From Thalassotalea sp. PP2-459 (GTDB lineage: Bacteria; Pseudomonadota; Gammaproteobacteria; Enterobacterales; Alteromonadaceae), in assembly GCF_001913705.1 (NCBI RefSeq), contig NZ_MKQD01000085.1, forward strand, positions 143,140 to 207,139: a stretch of 64,000 nt of DNA. The letters run 5' to 3'. Made by a program: the position numbers and the translations under genes. Positions 1-8,734 of this stretch are shown piece by piece. The notes below the pieces were generated by a model that saw nothing but the letters and a program-made list of their open reading frames with translations, was not told where the DNA came from and did no database searches. Numbering within the stretch: position 1 is the stretch's first letter; each line of letters opens with the position of its first letter.

Positions 1-960
1 CTGCTCAATTCTGACACTCCTGTCGCCGTCAATAAATCAATGGCTTTAGCGCAAATGGCTGCTGGTGAGTGTTTTGACCGCCACCAACCAGATTTACTTG
101 TACTGTTGGGCGATCGTTTTGAAGCATTAGCCGTTGCAAGTGCCGCTACAATCGCTGGTATTCCAATTGCTCATATTCATGGAGGTGAGCTTACCGAAGC
201 GGCAATGGATGACGCTTTTAGACATGCGATTACTAAAATGGCACATTTACACTTTACTTCGACAGAAGTGTATCGGCAACGAGTTATTCAACTAGGAGAA
301 CAACCTGAAAACGTGTTAAACGTTGGTGCTCCAGGCATTGATAATATTAAACAGCTGCCTTTACTTTCTAAAAGTGAGCTTAGTGACACCTTGTCCATCG
401 ACTTATCTAAACCTTATTTTTTAGTAGGTTACCACCCAGAAACTTTATCAAATCAGGATGCTAAAATAGGGTTATTGTGTTTATTAGCCGCATTAGATCA
501 GTTTGAAACGTTCTCTGTAGTCATCACTTATCCAAATGCCGATACTTTTGGTCGAGCAATTATCACCGAACTGGAAAATTATGCGCGTTTGCACCCAGAG
601 CGCGTGCATTTATTCGAATCTATCGGACAATTAAATTTTCTATCCGCAATGAAACATGCTGTTGCACTCGTGGGTAATTCGTCCAGTGGCATTATAGAAA
701 CGCCATCATTTAACATTCCCACCGTGAATATTGGCGATAGGCAAAAAGGCAGGCTTGCCAGTAAAAGCGTCATACATTGCAAAACGAATAAACACGATAT
801 TACAGCGGCGATTCAAAAAGCGATATCCCCAGAGTTTAACGCATCAATAGCTAATGAACCTAACCCATACGGAAACGGGGAAGCTTCTTGTAAAATCGTC
901 GAAACATTAATCACACGGGATATCACCACGCGAGCAAAGTCATTCTTTGATATAACTTAA
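1..960 (+). CDS. neuC: UDP-N-acetylglucosamine 2-epimerase, hydrolysing (NeuC/LegG type), 5'-partial
   Basis: The frame is open from base 1, so the gene begins upstream of the window; the first internal ATG at 40 is not the start. About 319 C-terminal residues are present. The motifs LLGDRFEAL, HIHGGE, GNSSSGIIE and NIGDRQKGR are those of hydrolysing 2-epimerases, which convert UDP- (NeuC) or GDP- (LegG) linked GlcNAc derivatives to free mannose-configured sugars for nonulosonic acid synthesis. It sits 25 bases ahead of the neuB-type gene in the same operon. Because a PtmE-like gene follows, a GDP-sugar substrate (legionaminic pathway, LegG) is my preferred reading, but sequence alone does not separate NeuC from LegG. 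Confidence 0.9.
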   Translation: MLNSDTPVAVNKSMALAQMAAGECFDRHQPDLLVLLGDRFEALAVASAATIAGIPIAHIHGGELTEAAMDDAFRHAITKMAHLHFTSTEVYRQRVIQLGEQPENVLNVGAPGIDNIKQLPLLSKSELSDTLSIDLSKPYFLVGYHPETLSNQDAKIGLLCLLAALDQFETFSVVITYPNADTFGRAIITELENYARLHPERVHLFESIGQLNFLSAMKHAVALVGNSSSGIIETPSFNIPTVNIGDRQKGRLASKSVIHCKTNKHDITAAIQKAISPEFNASIANEPNPYGNGEASCKIVETLITRDITTRAKSFFDIT

Positions 961-985
961 TGCTTTGACCGAGAAAAGGCGACAC

Positions 986-2077
986 ATGTCTCATAAAGAA
1001 AAAAATGTACTGATCATTGCCGAAGCAGGTGTGAATCATAACGGTAGCGAGCAACTCGCTAAACAACTTGTTGATGCTGCAAAAAAAGCTGGTTCAGATG
1101 TTGTAAAGTTTCAAACTTTCAAAGCTGATAACCTCGTTACTCAATCAGCTAAACAAGCACAATATCAAATAAAAAATACTGAATTAGAACAAACGCAGTA
1201 TCAATTGTTAAAAAGCCTCGAATTGCCTTTTGAATCTCACAAAGCAATCAAACAATACTGTGAAAAGCTAGGTATAGAATACTTATCAACGGCTTTTGAT
1301 GATGATAGTTTACGCTTTTTAGTCGAAGAACTTAAATTAACACGTCTTAAAATTCCATCTGGTGAACTAACTAATTTACCCTTTGTACTCGCACATGCAA
1401 AAACAGGTTGCCAATTAATAGTTTCAACAGGCATGGCAACGAATGAAGAAATAGAAATGGCACTCGGTACTATTGCTTTTGGCTTTTTAGCAACTAGTGA
1501 GCAGCCTTCTATTGAAGCATTTCAACGTGCTTATCAATCTGAGGAAGGGAAATCACTACTTTCTCAAAAAGTAACTCTTTTACATTGCACTACCGAGTAC
1601 CCTGCACCATTTGATGAAATCAATCTAAATGCGATGGATGAAATGTCACGTAATTTTTCATTACCCATTGGTTATTCAGATCACAGTGCAGGTATTGTGG
1701 TTCCCATTGCCGCGGTAGCAAAAGCAGCTTGTATCATTGAAAAACACTTTACCTTAGACAAAACAATGAGTGGACCAGATCATAAAGCCTCTATAGATCC
1801 GAACGAACTAGCGCAAATGGTGTCAAGCATTAGGATCAGCGAAAAAGTGCTTGGTTCGCCAATTAAAGCACCTACCGAATCTGAAATAGCAAATAAATTA
1901 GTCGCACGTAAAAGTATTGTGGCAAAAAAACACATCAAATATGGTGAACTATTAACTGCCGACAATATCGCAATTATGCGACCAGGTACGGGTATTGATC
2001 CTAAGTACTATTGGCAATTATTAAACTCACCTGCCTGTTATGAATTTAACACTGGAGATTTAATCAAAATCGATTAA
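986..2077 (+). CDS. neuB: N-acetylneuraminate/legionaminate synthase (NeuB/LegI)
   Basis: This 363-residue enzyme condenses a six-carbon N-acyl sugar with phosphoenolpyruvate to give a nine-carbon nonulosonic acid. The N-terminal TIM-barrel domain shows AEAGVNHNG, KFQTF, IPSGEL and GYSDHSAGI, all family hallmarks. The last 60 or so residues are a SAF (antifreeze-like) domain (KSIVAKKHIKYGE). The frame could begin at a TTG at 965, but the ATG at 986 has an AAAAGG ribosome site just upstream and matches the usual N-terminus. Whether it makes sialic, legionaminic or a related acid cannot be told from the protein; neighbours suggest legionaminic acid. Confidence 0.92.
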   Translation: MSHKEKNVLIIAEAGVNHNGSEQLAKQLVDAAKKAGSDVVKFQTFKADNLVTQSAKQAQYQIKNTELEQTQYQLLKSLELPFESHKAIKQYCEKLGIEYLSTAFDDDSLRFLVEELKLTRLKIPSGELTNLPFVLAHAKTGCQLIVSTGMATNEEIEMALGTIAFGFLATSEQPSIEAFQRAYQSEEGKSLLSQKVTLLHCTTEYPAPFDEINLNAMDEMSRNFSLPIGYSDHSAGIVVPIAAVAKAACIIEKHFTLDKTMSGPDHKASIDPNELAQMVSSIRISEKVLGSPIKAPTESEIANKLVARKSIVAKKHIKYGELLTADNIAIMRPGTGIDPKYYWQLLNSPACYEFNTGDLIKID

Positions 2078-2181
2078 ACCTGTGATTATCTTAATTTTTA
2101 AAGAAATTTGGTCTACTTTTTGCTAAAACTATTAATAAGACAAAGGCTATTCATAGTTTTGGCCGATTTTAGGGGAAGCTA

Positions 2182-3243
2182 ATGAGTCATAATTGGCAGG
2201 ATGTTTTAATATCGCCTACGGCAACAATGGGTGATACCATTTCTGTTATCGATAAAGGTGCCATGCAATTGGCACTCGTTGTAGACGAACAACGCGTACT
2301 CCTCGGTGTAGTCACTGATGGAGATATTCGCCGTGCCTTAATTCGGCATCAAGATTTATCCACACCAATATCAGAGGTCATGAATAAGGCCCCACTTGTG
2401 GCAAATATAGACACCTCTAGAAACAAATTATTAAGCTTGATGAACAATCAAGGATTAGGTGCCATCCCCCTGATATCTGAAGGTAAGATAGTTGGCCTAG
2501 AAACACTACAACATATTATTAAAAAGCCCTCTTACGACAACCCAGTTTTTTTAATGGCTGGAGGCTTTGGAACAAGATTAAAACCATTAACGGATAACTG
2601 CCCTAAACCTTTACTCAAATTAGGTGATAAACCCATACTTGAAACGATTCTTAATAGTTTTATCGCCAGTGGATTTCATCAGTTCTACATTTCTACACAC
2701 TATATGCCTGAAGCAATTAAAAATCATTTTGGTGATGGCAGTAAATGGGGGGTAAAAATCCACTACGTTCATGAACAAGCCCCTTTAGGAACCGGTGGTA
2801 GTTTAGGGCTTTTACCTGAAAACTTACCCAATTTACCTATTATCATGATGAACGGAGATGTACTGACCAAAATTGATTTTGAACAATTATTAAATTATCA
2901 CAATCAATACGATCCTATTTGTACAATGTGCGTCAGAGAAGAGGAATATAAAATACCTTATGGCGTTGTAGAGGCCGAAGGGTCAAAAATAATCAGCTTA
3001 GTTGAAAAACCAACCCATAAATATTTTATTAATGCAGGTGTGTATGTGGTTAGTCGCGCAATGATAAATGCAGTCAATAAAAACCAACGCGTTGATATGA
3101 CTGATCTCATTGAGAACTATATCGCTAATAAAGAATTTGTTGCGATGTTTCCAGTACATGAATACTGGTTAGATATTGGGAAAATGGTTGATTTTTATCA
3201 AGCACAAAAAGATGTAATGCAAGGTGGAAAATTCTATGGTTGA
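2182..3243 (+). CDS. ptmE: CBS-domain sugar-1-phosphate nucleotidyltransferase (PtmE-like)
   Basis: This 353-residue protein has two CBS repeats in residues 1-115 followed by a nucleotidyltransferase domain with the signature GGFGTRLKPLT at 127-137 and the metal-binding region MMNGDVL. This architecture matches Campylobacter PtmE, the glucosamine-1-phosphate guanylyltransferase that starts the GDP-linked legionaminic acid route. Its position between a NeuB-type and a NeuA-type gene fits that role. The start has AGGGGAAGC upstream. The gene lies about 100 bases after neuB and overlaps the next gene by 8 bases. The nucleotide specificity is inferred, not seen; a uridylyl- or mannose-guanylyltransferase is the alternative. 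Confidence 0.82.
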   Translation: MSHNWQDVLISPTATMGDTISVIDKGAMQLALVVDEQRVLLGVVTDGDIRRALIRHQDLSTPISEVMNKAPLVANIDTSRNKLLSLMNNQGLGAIPLISEGKIVGLETLQHIIKKPSYDNPVFLMAGGFGTRLKPLTDNCPKPLLKLGDKPILETILNSFIASGFHQFYISTHYMPEAIKNHFGDGSKWGVKIHYVHEQAPLGTGGSLGLLPENLPNLPIIMMNGDVLTKIDFEQLLNYHNQYDPICTMCVREEEYKIPYGVVEAEGSKIISLVEKPTHKYFINAGVYVVSRAMINAVNKNQRVDMTDLIENYIANKEFVAMFPVHEYWLDIGKMVDFYQAQKDVMQGGKFYG

Positions 3244-3946
3244 TAAAATTTTAGCTGTTATTCCGGCACGTGCAGGTAGTAAACGTTTACCTGGAAAAAA
3301 TAGCAAAATGCTTTGTGGAAAACCGCTAGTGCAATGGACAATTGAAGCTGCACAACAAGCACTTGAAATTTCTGACATTATCGTGAGCACGGATTGTGAA
3401 AATATCGCAGATATCGCCAAACAAAGCGGCGTATCCGTGCCTTTTCTCAGGCCTGATAGTATCTCCGGTGATGAAGCAACCGCGATAGATGTGGTTAGGC
3501 ATACGGCTAATTATCTAACCGAGCAAGGAAAGTCGTACGATTATGTTATTTGGTTACAACCAACATCCCCCTTACGTACAGTAGAAAATATACAGCACGC
3601 CATTCAAGTATTAAAAGATAAACAAGCTTCCGCGGTTATCAGTGTATGTGAATGCGATCATTCACCAATGTGGAGTAATACCTTAGCGTCTGACGGAAAT
3701 ATGCAGAACTTCATTTCAACTTTTGTTAAAAAGAACCCTAGAAGCCAAGCGTTGCCCACTTACTATCGATTAAATGGTGCTATATATATTGCTAAAATCG
3801 AACAATTACTTGAACAAGAGACTTTTTTCTTAGACAGCAATGTTTATTCATATGTAATGAAGAGGGAAGATTCCGTCGACATTGATCATCATCTTGACTT
3901 CAAGTTAGCAGAATTTCTCTTGGATGAACGGCAACAAGTTACCTAA
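3236..3946 (+). CDS. neuA: Acylneuraminate/legionaminate cytidylyltransferase (NeuA/LegF/PtmB)
   Basis: This 236-residue CMP-sugar synthetase activates the nonulosonic acid with CTP before transfer. The N-terminal IPARAGSKRLPGKN is the CTP-binding P-loop-like motif, and WLQPTSPLR and YRLNGAIYIA are typical of the family. The frame opens at a GTG (3224), but the ATG at 3236 has AAGGTGG nine bases upstream, so I start there; it overlaps the end of the previous gene by 8 bases, which suggests translational coupling. It is the last gene of the sugar operon and converges on fliT, 51 bases away. Which acid it activates is inferred from the operon. Confidence 0.9.
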   Translation: MVDKILAVIPARAGSKRLPGKNSKMLCGKPLVQWTIEAAQQALEISDIIVSTDCENIADIAKQSGVSVPFLRPDSISGDEATAIDVVRHTANYLTEQGKSYDYVIWLQPTSPLRTVENIQHAIQVLKDKQASAVISVCECDHSPMWSNTLASDGNMQNFISTFVKKNPRSQALPTYYRLNGAIYIAKIEQLLEQETFFLDSNVYSYVMKREDSVDIDHHLDFKLAEFLLDERQQVT

Positions 3947-3997
3947 AGGGTATCGGAAAGAGATAGTGAAATTAAGGTGGCCAAATGTCAGCTACAG

Positions 3998-4321
3998 TTA
4001 ATTATCACTCACTATTTGATAGGTATTCACAGCTTTTTTGATTTTTGATTGCTTTTGGCCGTCGTCTAACGATTTTGTACGTTCTTTGGCAAGTATCTCT
4101 AGTTGTATTTTGTCTTGAGCTTGCACATTAAGTAAAAACGTTCGAAGTGTTTTCTCATCTTGGTCGTTACCTGTTTGACGTACTTGCTCTGTGACTTTTT
4201 TTAACAGTTCCAAACGAAGCGCCAATTTGGCTTCTACATGCTCAAACTCACTTTTTTCTGTTAATGCTGTTATTTCAGCAGAAAGATCGTCAATCTGCTG
4301 ATATAACGAAGCAAAAGACAT
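3998..4321 (-). CDS. fliT: FliT-like flagellar chaperone
   Basis: A 107-residue, strongly helical, charged protein of the size and position of FliT, which in enterobacteria holds FliD in the cytoplasm and modulates FlhDC. Sequence conservation in this family is low, so the call rests mainly on context: it starts one base after the fliS stop, downstream of fliD and fliS, with a GGAGC ribosome site. No recognisable catalytic motif. A generic flagellar protein of unknown role is the alternative. Confidence 0.65.
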   Translation of the reverse strand: MSFASLYQQIDDLSAEITALTEKSEFEHVEAKLALRLELLKKVTEQVRQTGNDQDEKTLRTFLLNVQAQDKIQLEILAKERTKSLDDGQKQSKIKKAVNTYQIVSDN

Positions 4322-4322
4322 A

Positions 4323-4766
4323 CTAAGCTCCTACAGCCGCCGTAGTTTCATCATTTTTTTGCTTTAGCTTGTCTAGACCTTCTTGTTTCGCATCTTCTGG
4401 CATCTCTGACCATGCACTTCTAACCGGCTTAATCATATCAACCACTTCGTCTAACTTAGCAAAATTTAATGATGTACTCGCTTCCATCAAACAATCTATA
4501 CAGTAACTGTACATCACTTCGAAGTTCTTAGAAATTTCAGGTTGGCTATCAAAATCTAATGACTGAATTAACGCATCTAAAATATTAATCGACTTTGTTA
4601 AAGATTGTGCTTTCAGTTCATAGTCTTTTCGCTCGATAGCCCCTCTAGCTGTAGCAATACCTTTTAATAGACCATCGAACATTAACAAAATAATTTGGTG
4701 TGGGTCAGAAGCTAATATATTGCTATTAATATCGACTTGTTTATATGCACTTAAGTTCTTTCTCAT
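4323..4766 (-). CDS. fliS: Flagellar export chaperone FliS
   Basis: A 147-residue FliS. The N-terminal YKQVDINSNILASDPHQIILLMFDGL segment is the family signature, and the rest is the expected four-helix chaperone. FliS binds the disordered C-terminus of flagellin in the cytoplasm and prevents early polymerisation. The C-terminal tail (QKNDETTAAVGA) is longer and polar compared with enteric FliS of about 135 residues. It has an AGGAG site upstream and lies 42 bases after fliD in the fliD-fliS-fliT transcription unit. Confidence 0.93.
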   Translation of the reverse strand: MRKNLSAYKQVDINSNILASDPHQIILLMFDGLLKGIATARGAIERKDYELKAQSLTKSINILDALIQSLDFDSQPEISKNFEVMYSYCIDCLMEASTSLNFAKLDEVVDMIKPVRSAWSEMPEDAKQEGLDKLKQKNDETTAAVGA

Positions 4767-4808
4767 GATAATTCTCCTACTGCATTACTTTCCAGTATTT
4801 GCATTTTT

Positions 4809-6173
4809 TTAACTACTACCAGTGTTCGCTGGTTTTAGCGCAGTTTCTAACCAATTCGCTGTGGCATTATAACCAGCAACCGTTGAGTCTAAAAAAGCAA
4901 ATCGCTGTCTTAAAGTATCTTCGTAATTTCTTAAACGCGCTTCTAAATTATCGTATTCGTCAGAGATATCTGTCAAATCTTCATTTAAATTTTTCTGTCG
5001 CTGCGTCAATGTACCATCGCTATCATTATAGCCTTCAATTAACGTGGTTAATTGATCGATGACACCATTAGGAGAAGCAAAAATTGCACCAACTTCATCG
5101 ATATTATTTTCAAGGGCATCTGAAAGCATTTCAGAACCACTTTTTAACGAACCCGTTGCAACTTCTGATACTTTTAACACACCAAATTTATCGAACTGTA
5201 TGCCCATATCACCCAAAGATTGAATATCTCCACTCATACCTGACACGGTATTAATTAAAACATTCTTTAATTGTCCATCCATCGAGCGTAAATCTGAATC
5301 AAACGCTAACTTACCAAACTTAGCAGATCCTAACACATCCATACTTTCAGATAAGGCATTAAATGCACTGACAAACTCAGTAATTAATTCTTTAGGCGCT
5401 TCTTGATCTTGAGCAATACTTAACGTTGCTGGGCCAGAGGCAGAAACATTGTTAGCAACAATAGTGACGTCTTCAATACTGTTTTTAAACTCATTGGTAT
5501 CATTGGTGATGAAATTACCATTACCGTCCACTTCAATAATTGCATCTTGTGCATTACGGGTTACTGTTGCGTTTGTAGCCAAGCCATCAAGTGCAGCATC
5601 ACCAGTAGATACAGAAAGCTCATTCGCCAAGCCAGTTTTCGTTGAGGTGTAGGTTAGGTATGTACCAGAGTCGCTGTTTATTAAACTTGCAGTAACACCA
5701 AAATTGCCACTTTCCGCATTAATTTTATCACGAATAGCTGATAGGTCATCAGCTGCATCAATGGTAACATCAAAGGTATCAGCACCAGCACCAAACGTTA
5801 AAGTACCAGCACCGACTGTTGTGGTAGAACTGGCATAGTCTTCTGTTTGAATACGAGTAGCTTGTGCGAGCTGAATTACTTCAATATCAAAACTACCGCT
5901 ACTGGCAAAGCCATTGGTAGAAACAGTAATGTCTTCATTACTCGCTGAAATAATTTGCTTGCTAAAATCATCTATTGATGCAAGTTTATCAGCAACAGAT
6001 TGGAAGGTAGAAAGGGCTGATTTGAAAGTGCCAAGACCAGAAAGCTCAGCCTTTACTCTGTCTTCTCTTTCTTGTAATCGAACTTCAGTGGGTATAGATT
6101 CAGCGGTGACAAAGGCTTCAATGATAGATTCAAGATCTAAACCAGAACCGACACCTGCAGACGTTATGTTCAT
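4809..6173 (-). CDS. fliD: Flagellar filament cap protein FliD
   Basis: A 454-residue hook-associated protein 2. The start MNITSAGVGSGLDLESII is typical, followed by the FliD N domain, a variable exposed middle, and a coiled-coil C-terminal region (residues about 370-430, with TLTQRQKNLNEDL). FliD forms the pentameric cap that folds secreted flagellin at the filament tip. An AGGAGGG site precedes the start. It follows flaG by 44 bases and precedes fliS, so flaG-fliD-fliS-fliT probably form one unit. Confidence 0.95.
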   Translation of the reverse strand: MNITSAGVGSGLDLESIIEAFVTAESIPTEVRLQEREDRVKAELSGLGTFKSALSTFQSVADKLASIDDFSKQIISASNEDITVSTNGFASSGSFDIEVIQLAQATRIQTEDYASSTTTVGAGTLTFGAGADTFDVTIDAADDLSAIRDKINAESGNFGVTASLINSDSGTYLTYTSTKTGLANELSVSTGDAALDGLATNATVTRNAQDAIIEVDGNGNFITNDTNEFKNSIEDVTIVANNVSASGPATLSIAQDQEAPKELITEFVSAFNALSESMDVLGSAKFGKLAFDSDLRSMDGQLKNVLINTVSGMSGDIQSLGDMGIQFDKFGVLKVSEVATGSLKSGSEMLSDALENNIDEVGAIFASPNGVIDQLTTLIEGYNDSDGTLTQRQKNLNEDLTDISDEYDNLEARLRNYEDTLRQRFAFLDSTVAGYNATANWLETALKPANTGSS

Positions 6174-6217
6174 AATACCCTCCTAAAATAAATGTAGATT
6201 ATTGCAAAAAAGATAAT

Positions 6218-6664
6218 TTACACTTTTTCATCAAGAAATATACCAGATTTAAGGTCAATATCTTGACGCAAACCTTTAATTTTTTGTGCTAATTCAATCA
6301 GCTCGTCAGATGGAAACTGTTTGATCAATTCATTACTTTCAGTATCAAAGACTTTAATAACCGTTTTCTCTGATTCTTCATCCATAGAGAAGTTTACATT
6401 ACGATTATAAAGCTGCATAAACTCTGAAATTTCGTCTAAGGCTGTTTTTATTTCAGCGTTTGATTCTTCTTCTGTTTTAGCTTCTTGTGCTTCTATTTTC
6501 TTTTGCTGTAACTCTTCAATATCTTTTAGTTTAGCATAGTCGAGCTCAACAGCTTTAAGTTCAGCTTTTTTGGCTTCATCGTCTTTACTAACTTTCTGGG
6601 GCTGCTGGGCAAGTTCAGAGAATTGGTTTGATGGTCTTGCATCTGCTACAACTGCTTTAACCAT
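6218..6664 (-). CDS. flaG: FlaG family protein
   Basis: A 148-residue protein with a lysine/glutamate-rich, low-complexity N-terminal half and a conserved C-terminal FlaG domain (NVNFSMDEESEKTVIKVFD and IKQFPSDELIELAQKIK). FlaG proteins of polarly flagellated bacteria affect filament length; their mechanism is not established. AGGAG precedes the ATG. It lies between a flagellin terminator and fliD. Confidence 0.9.
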   Translation of the reverse strand: MVKAVVADARPSNQFSELAQQPQKVSKDDEAKKAELKAVELDYAKLKDIEELQQKKIEAQEAKTEEESNAEIKTALDEISEFMQLYNRNVNFSMDEESEKTVIKVFDTESNELIKQFPSDELIELAQKIKGLRQDIDLKSGIFLDEKV

Positions 6665-6684
6665 AATTTACTCCTACTTTTTAT

Positions 6685-6716
6685 TGGTAAAATGGCACTC
6701 ATTGTGAGTGCCATTA
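6685..6716 (-). terminator. Terminator downstream of flagellin 1
   Basis: Ten-base perfect arms (6691-6700 and 6706-6715, GGCACTC core) with a five-base loop, followed on the minus strand by TTTTACC. It lies between flagellin 1 and flaG and probably limits read-through from the strongly expressed flagellin. Confidence 0.65.
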
Positions 6717-6744
6717 ACTATCTAAACTATAACTTACCTTTCGT

Positions 6745-7563
6745 TTATAATAAAGATAGTGCTATTTGTGGCTGCTGATTAGCCTGTGCTAACATTGAGC
6801 TTGATGCCTGTTGTAGTACCGTACTTCTTGCTAATGCAGCACTTTCTGCAGCGTAGTCAGTATCTTGAATACGAGATCTTGATGCTGATAAGTTTTGCGA
6901 CGTATTATCATTACTACGAATGATAGAAGAGAAGCGGTTTTGCTTAGCACCTAAGTCAGCACGCGTGTCGTTTACCGTTACTAGTGCAGCATCAATTTTC
7001 GCTAAAGATGCAGATGCAGCAGTTGCAGTTGTCACACCTACGATGCTTGATAATACTGAAGCAGCGGTAAAGTTTTGACCGATACTTAAAGTAATACCTT
7101 GGTTATTATCAGCACCTACTTGGAATACTTTACCTGTGTAAGTACCATTTAATAAGCTTTCACCGGCGAAACCTGTATCTGTTGAAATACGCGTTAATTC
7201 TGTTTCTAACTCTTGGAATTCAGAATCTAGTGCTGTTCTATCAGCAGCGCTATTTGAACCGTTCAATGCTTGAACTGAAAGTGTACGCATACGTTGTAGT
7301 GTATTTGTGTACTCTTCTAAAGCACCCTCAGCTGTTTGCGCTAAAGAAATACCATCATTGGCGTTACGTGAAGCCTGGTTTAAACCGTTAATTTGTGCTG
7401 TTAAGCGACTTGATATTTGTAAACCTGCAGCATCATCTTTTGCACTGTTGATACGCTTACCTGATGATAAACGTTCGAAGTTTGTTGATAAGCTATTCGT
7501 TGAATTAGCTAATTGACGCTGTGAATTGATTGATGCAATGTTACTATTTACTACTAAAGCCAT
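6745..7563 (-). CDS. fliC: Flagellin (paralogue 1)
   Basis: A 272-residue flagellin consisting of conserved N- and C-terminal D0/D1 helices ([18 protein letters not shown] at the start; [21 protein letters not shown] at the end) with a very short variable domain, as in polar-filament flagellins of Vibrio and Alteromonadales. The frame extends upstream to 7587, but the ATG at 7563 has AGGAG at proper spacing and gives the universal flagellin N-terminus. It is nearly a copy of the next flagellin upstream. A FliA-type promoter (7642-7668) lies ahead. The surface sits beside a nonulosonic acid operon, so it may be glycosylated. Confidence 0.96.
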   Translation of the reverse strand: MALVVNSNIASINSQRQLANSTNSLSTNFERLSSGKRINSAKDDAAGLQISSRLTAQINGLNQASRNANDGISLAQTAEGALEEYTNTLQRMRTLSVQALNGSNSAADRTALDSEFQELETELTRISTDTGFAGESLLNGTYTGKVFQVGADNNQGITLSIGQNFTAASVLSSIVGVTTATAASASLAKIDAALVTVNDTRADLGAKQNRFSSIIRSNDNTSQNLSASRSRIQDTDYAAESAALARSTVLQQASSSMLAQANQQPQIALSLL

Positions 7564-7641
7564 GATTACGCTCCTGGGAGAACCCATTCTAGTTAGTTAA
7601 TCTATGAGGTTAGTTACATAACCAAGCCCCTTCTGAGAACT

Positions 7642-7668
7642 TTATCGGTAAATAAAAAATTAACTTTA
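7642..7668 (-). promoter_or_regulatory. FliA (sigma-28) promoter for flagellin 1
   Basis: Read on the minus strand: TAAAGTTA, 11 bases, ACCGATAA. The consensus is TAAAGTTT-N11-GCCGATAA, so spacing is exact and only two bases differ. It lies about 80 bases upstream of the flagellin 1 ATG at 7563. Confidence 0.8.
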
Positions 7669-7744
7669 AACTTTTTTAGAAAAAAAACTAAAAAGATATC
7701 AGGAATGAATTTAACCCATTGGTTTTTATATAAATAAAAAACAC

Positions 7745-7774
7745 AAAAAAAACCCTCATTTGAGGGTTTTTTAA
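7745..7774 (-). terminator. Terminator downstream of flagellin 2
   Basis: Arms AAAAAACCCTCA (7747-7758) and TGAGGGTTTTTT (7761-7772) with a two-base gap and T-runs on both strands. It separates flagellin 2 from the flagellin 1 promoter, so the two flagellins are independent transcripts. Confidence 0.85.
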
Positions 7775-7795
7775 TAAAGAAGCGATACTATTTGA

Positions 7796-8617
7796 TTACT
7801 GTAACAACGATAACGCTATTTGTGGCTGTTGGTTCGCCTGAGCTAACATCGAGCTTGAAGCCTGTTGTAATACCGTACTTCTTGCTAATGCCGCACTCTC
7901 ATGAGCATAATCTGTATCTTGAATACGCGATCTTGATGCTGATAAGTTTTGCGCCGTATTATCATTACTACGAATAATAGAACCAAAACGGTTTTGCTTA
8001 GCACCTAAATCAGCACGTGTAGACGTTACTATAGCTAACGCACTATCAATTGCAGCTAAAGCGTCAGATGCATGACTTGCTTCTGAAATACCATCAATAC
8101 TTGATAAAATTGATAGTGCGGCAAAGTTTTGCCCAATACTAATTTCAATATTTTGACCGTTATCAGCACCTACCTGGAAAACCTTTCCTGTATAAGAACC
8201 ATCTAATAAGTTCTCACCAGCAAAACCAGTATCTGTCGAAATACGCGTTAATTCCGTTTCAAGTTCTTGGAACTCAGCATCAAGTGCTTTACGGTCAGAG
8301 TCACTGTTTGAGCCGTTTAACGATTGTACTGAAAGTGTACGCATACGTTGAAGTGCATTGGTATACTCATCTAACGCCCCTTCAGCAGTTTGTGCTAATG
8401 AAATACCATCGTTAGCGTTACGCGCTGCCTGATTAAGGCCGTTAATTTGTGCAGTTAATCGACTTGATATTTGTAAGCCCGCTGCATCATCTTTCGCGCT
8501 GTTGATACGTTTACCTGATGACAACCTTTCAAAGTTAGTCTGTAGGTCATTTGTTGAGCCATTTAATTGGCGCTGTGCATTTAAAGATGCGATGTTACTA
8601 TTTACTACTAAAGCCAT
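7796..8617 (-). CDS. fliC: Flagellin (paralogue 2)
   Basis: A 273-residue flagellin with the same layout as its neighbour: D0/D1 N-terminus [18 protein letters not shown], short variable centre (about residues 165-200, the most divergent part) and C-terminus ending ALSLLQ. Two in-frame ATGs exist; the one at 8617 gives the universal N-terminus with AGGAG upstream, whereas the ATG at 8626 overlaps that site. A sigma-54-type promoter at 8716-8731 drives it, unlike flagellin 1. Tandem flagellins under different sigma factors recall Vibrio, where the sigma-54-dependent copy is the essential one. Confidence 0.96.
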   Translation of the reverse strand: MALVVNSNIASLNAQRQLNGSTNDLQTNFERLSSGKRINSAKDDAAGLQISSRLTAQINGLNQAARNANDGISLAQTAEGALDEYTNALQRMRTLSVQSLNGSNSDSDRKALDAEFQELETELTRISTDTGFAGENLLDGSYTGKVFQVGADNGQNIEISIGQNFAALSILSSIDGISEASHASDALAAIDSALAIVTSTRADLGAKQNRFGSIIRSNDNTAQNLSASRSRIQDTDYAHESAALARSTVLQQASSSMLAQANQQPQIALSLLQ

Positions 8618-8715
8618 TGCTATCATCTCCTAAAAATTAGTTAGGTAGTGGTTCTTGTGCTGATAACAACAAAGTGCTGAACCACGATAATCAAAAAAAT
8701 TGACAATCACATACC

Positions 8716-8731
8716 TGCATACGTTGTGCCA
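8716..8731 (-). promoter_or_regulatory. Sigma-54 promoter for flagellin 2
   Basis: On the minus strand TGGCACAACGTATGCA: the -24 GG and -12 GC are spaced as in the consensus TGGCAC-N5-TTGCA, with one mismatch in the -12 box. It lies just beyond the flgL stop and about 100 bases upstream of the flagellin 2 ATG. Confidence 0.75.
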
Positions 8732-8734
8732 ACA

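Noticed and set aside
986..2077. Sialic acid rather than legionaminic acid pathway
   Set aside because: Not excluded, but the CBS-type PtmE-like gene fits the GDP-linked legionaminate route better.
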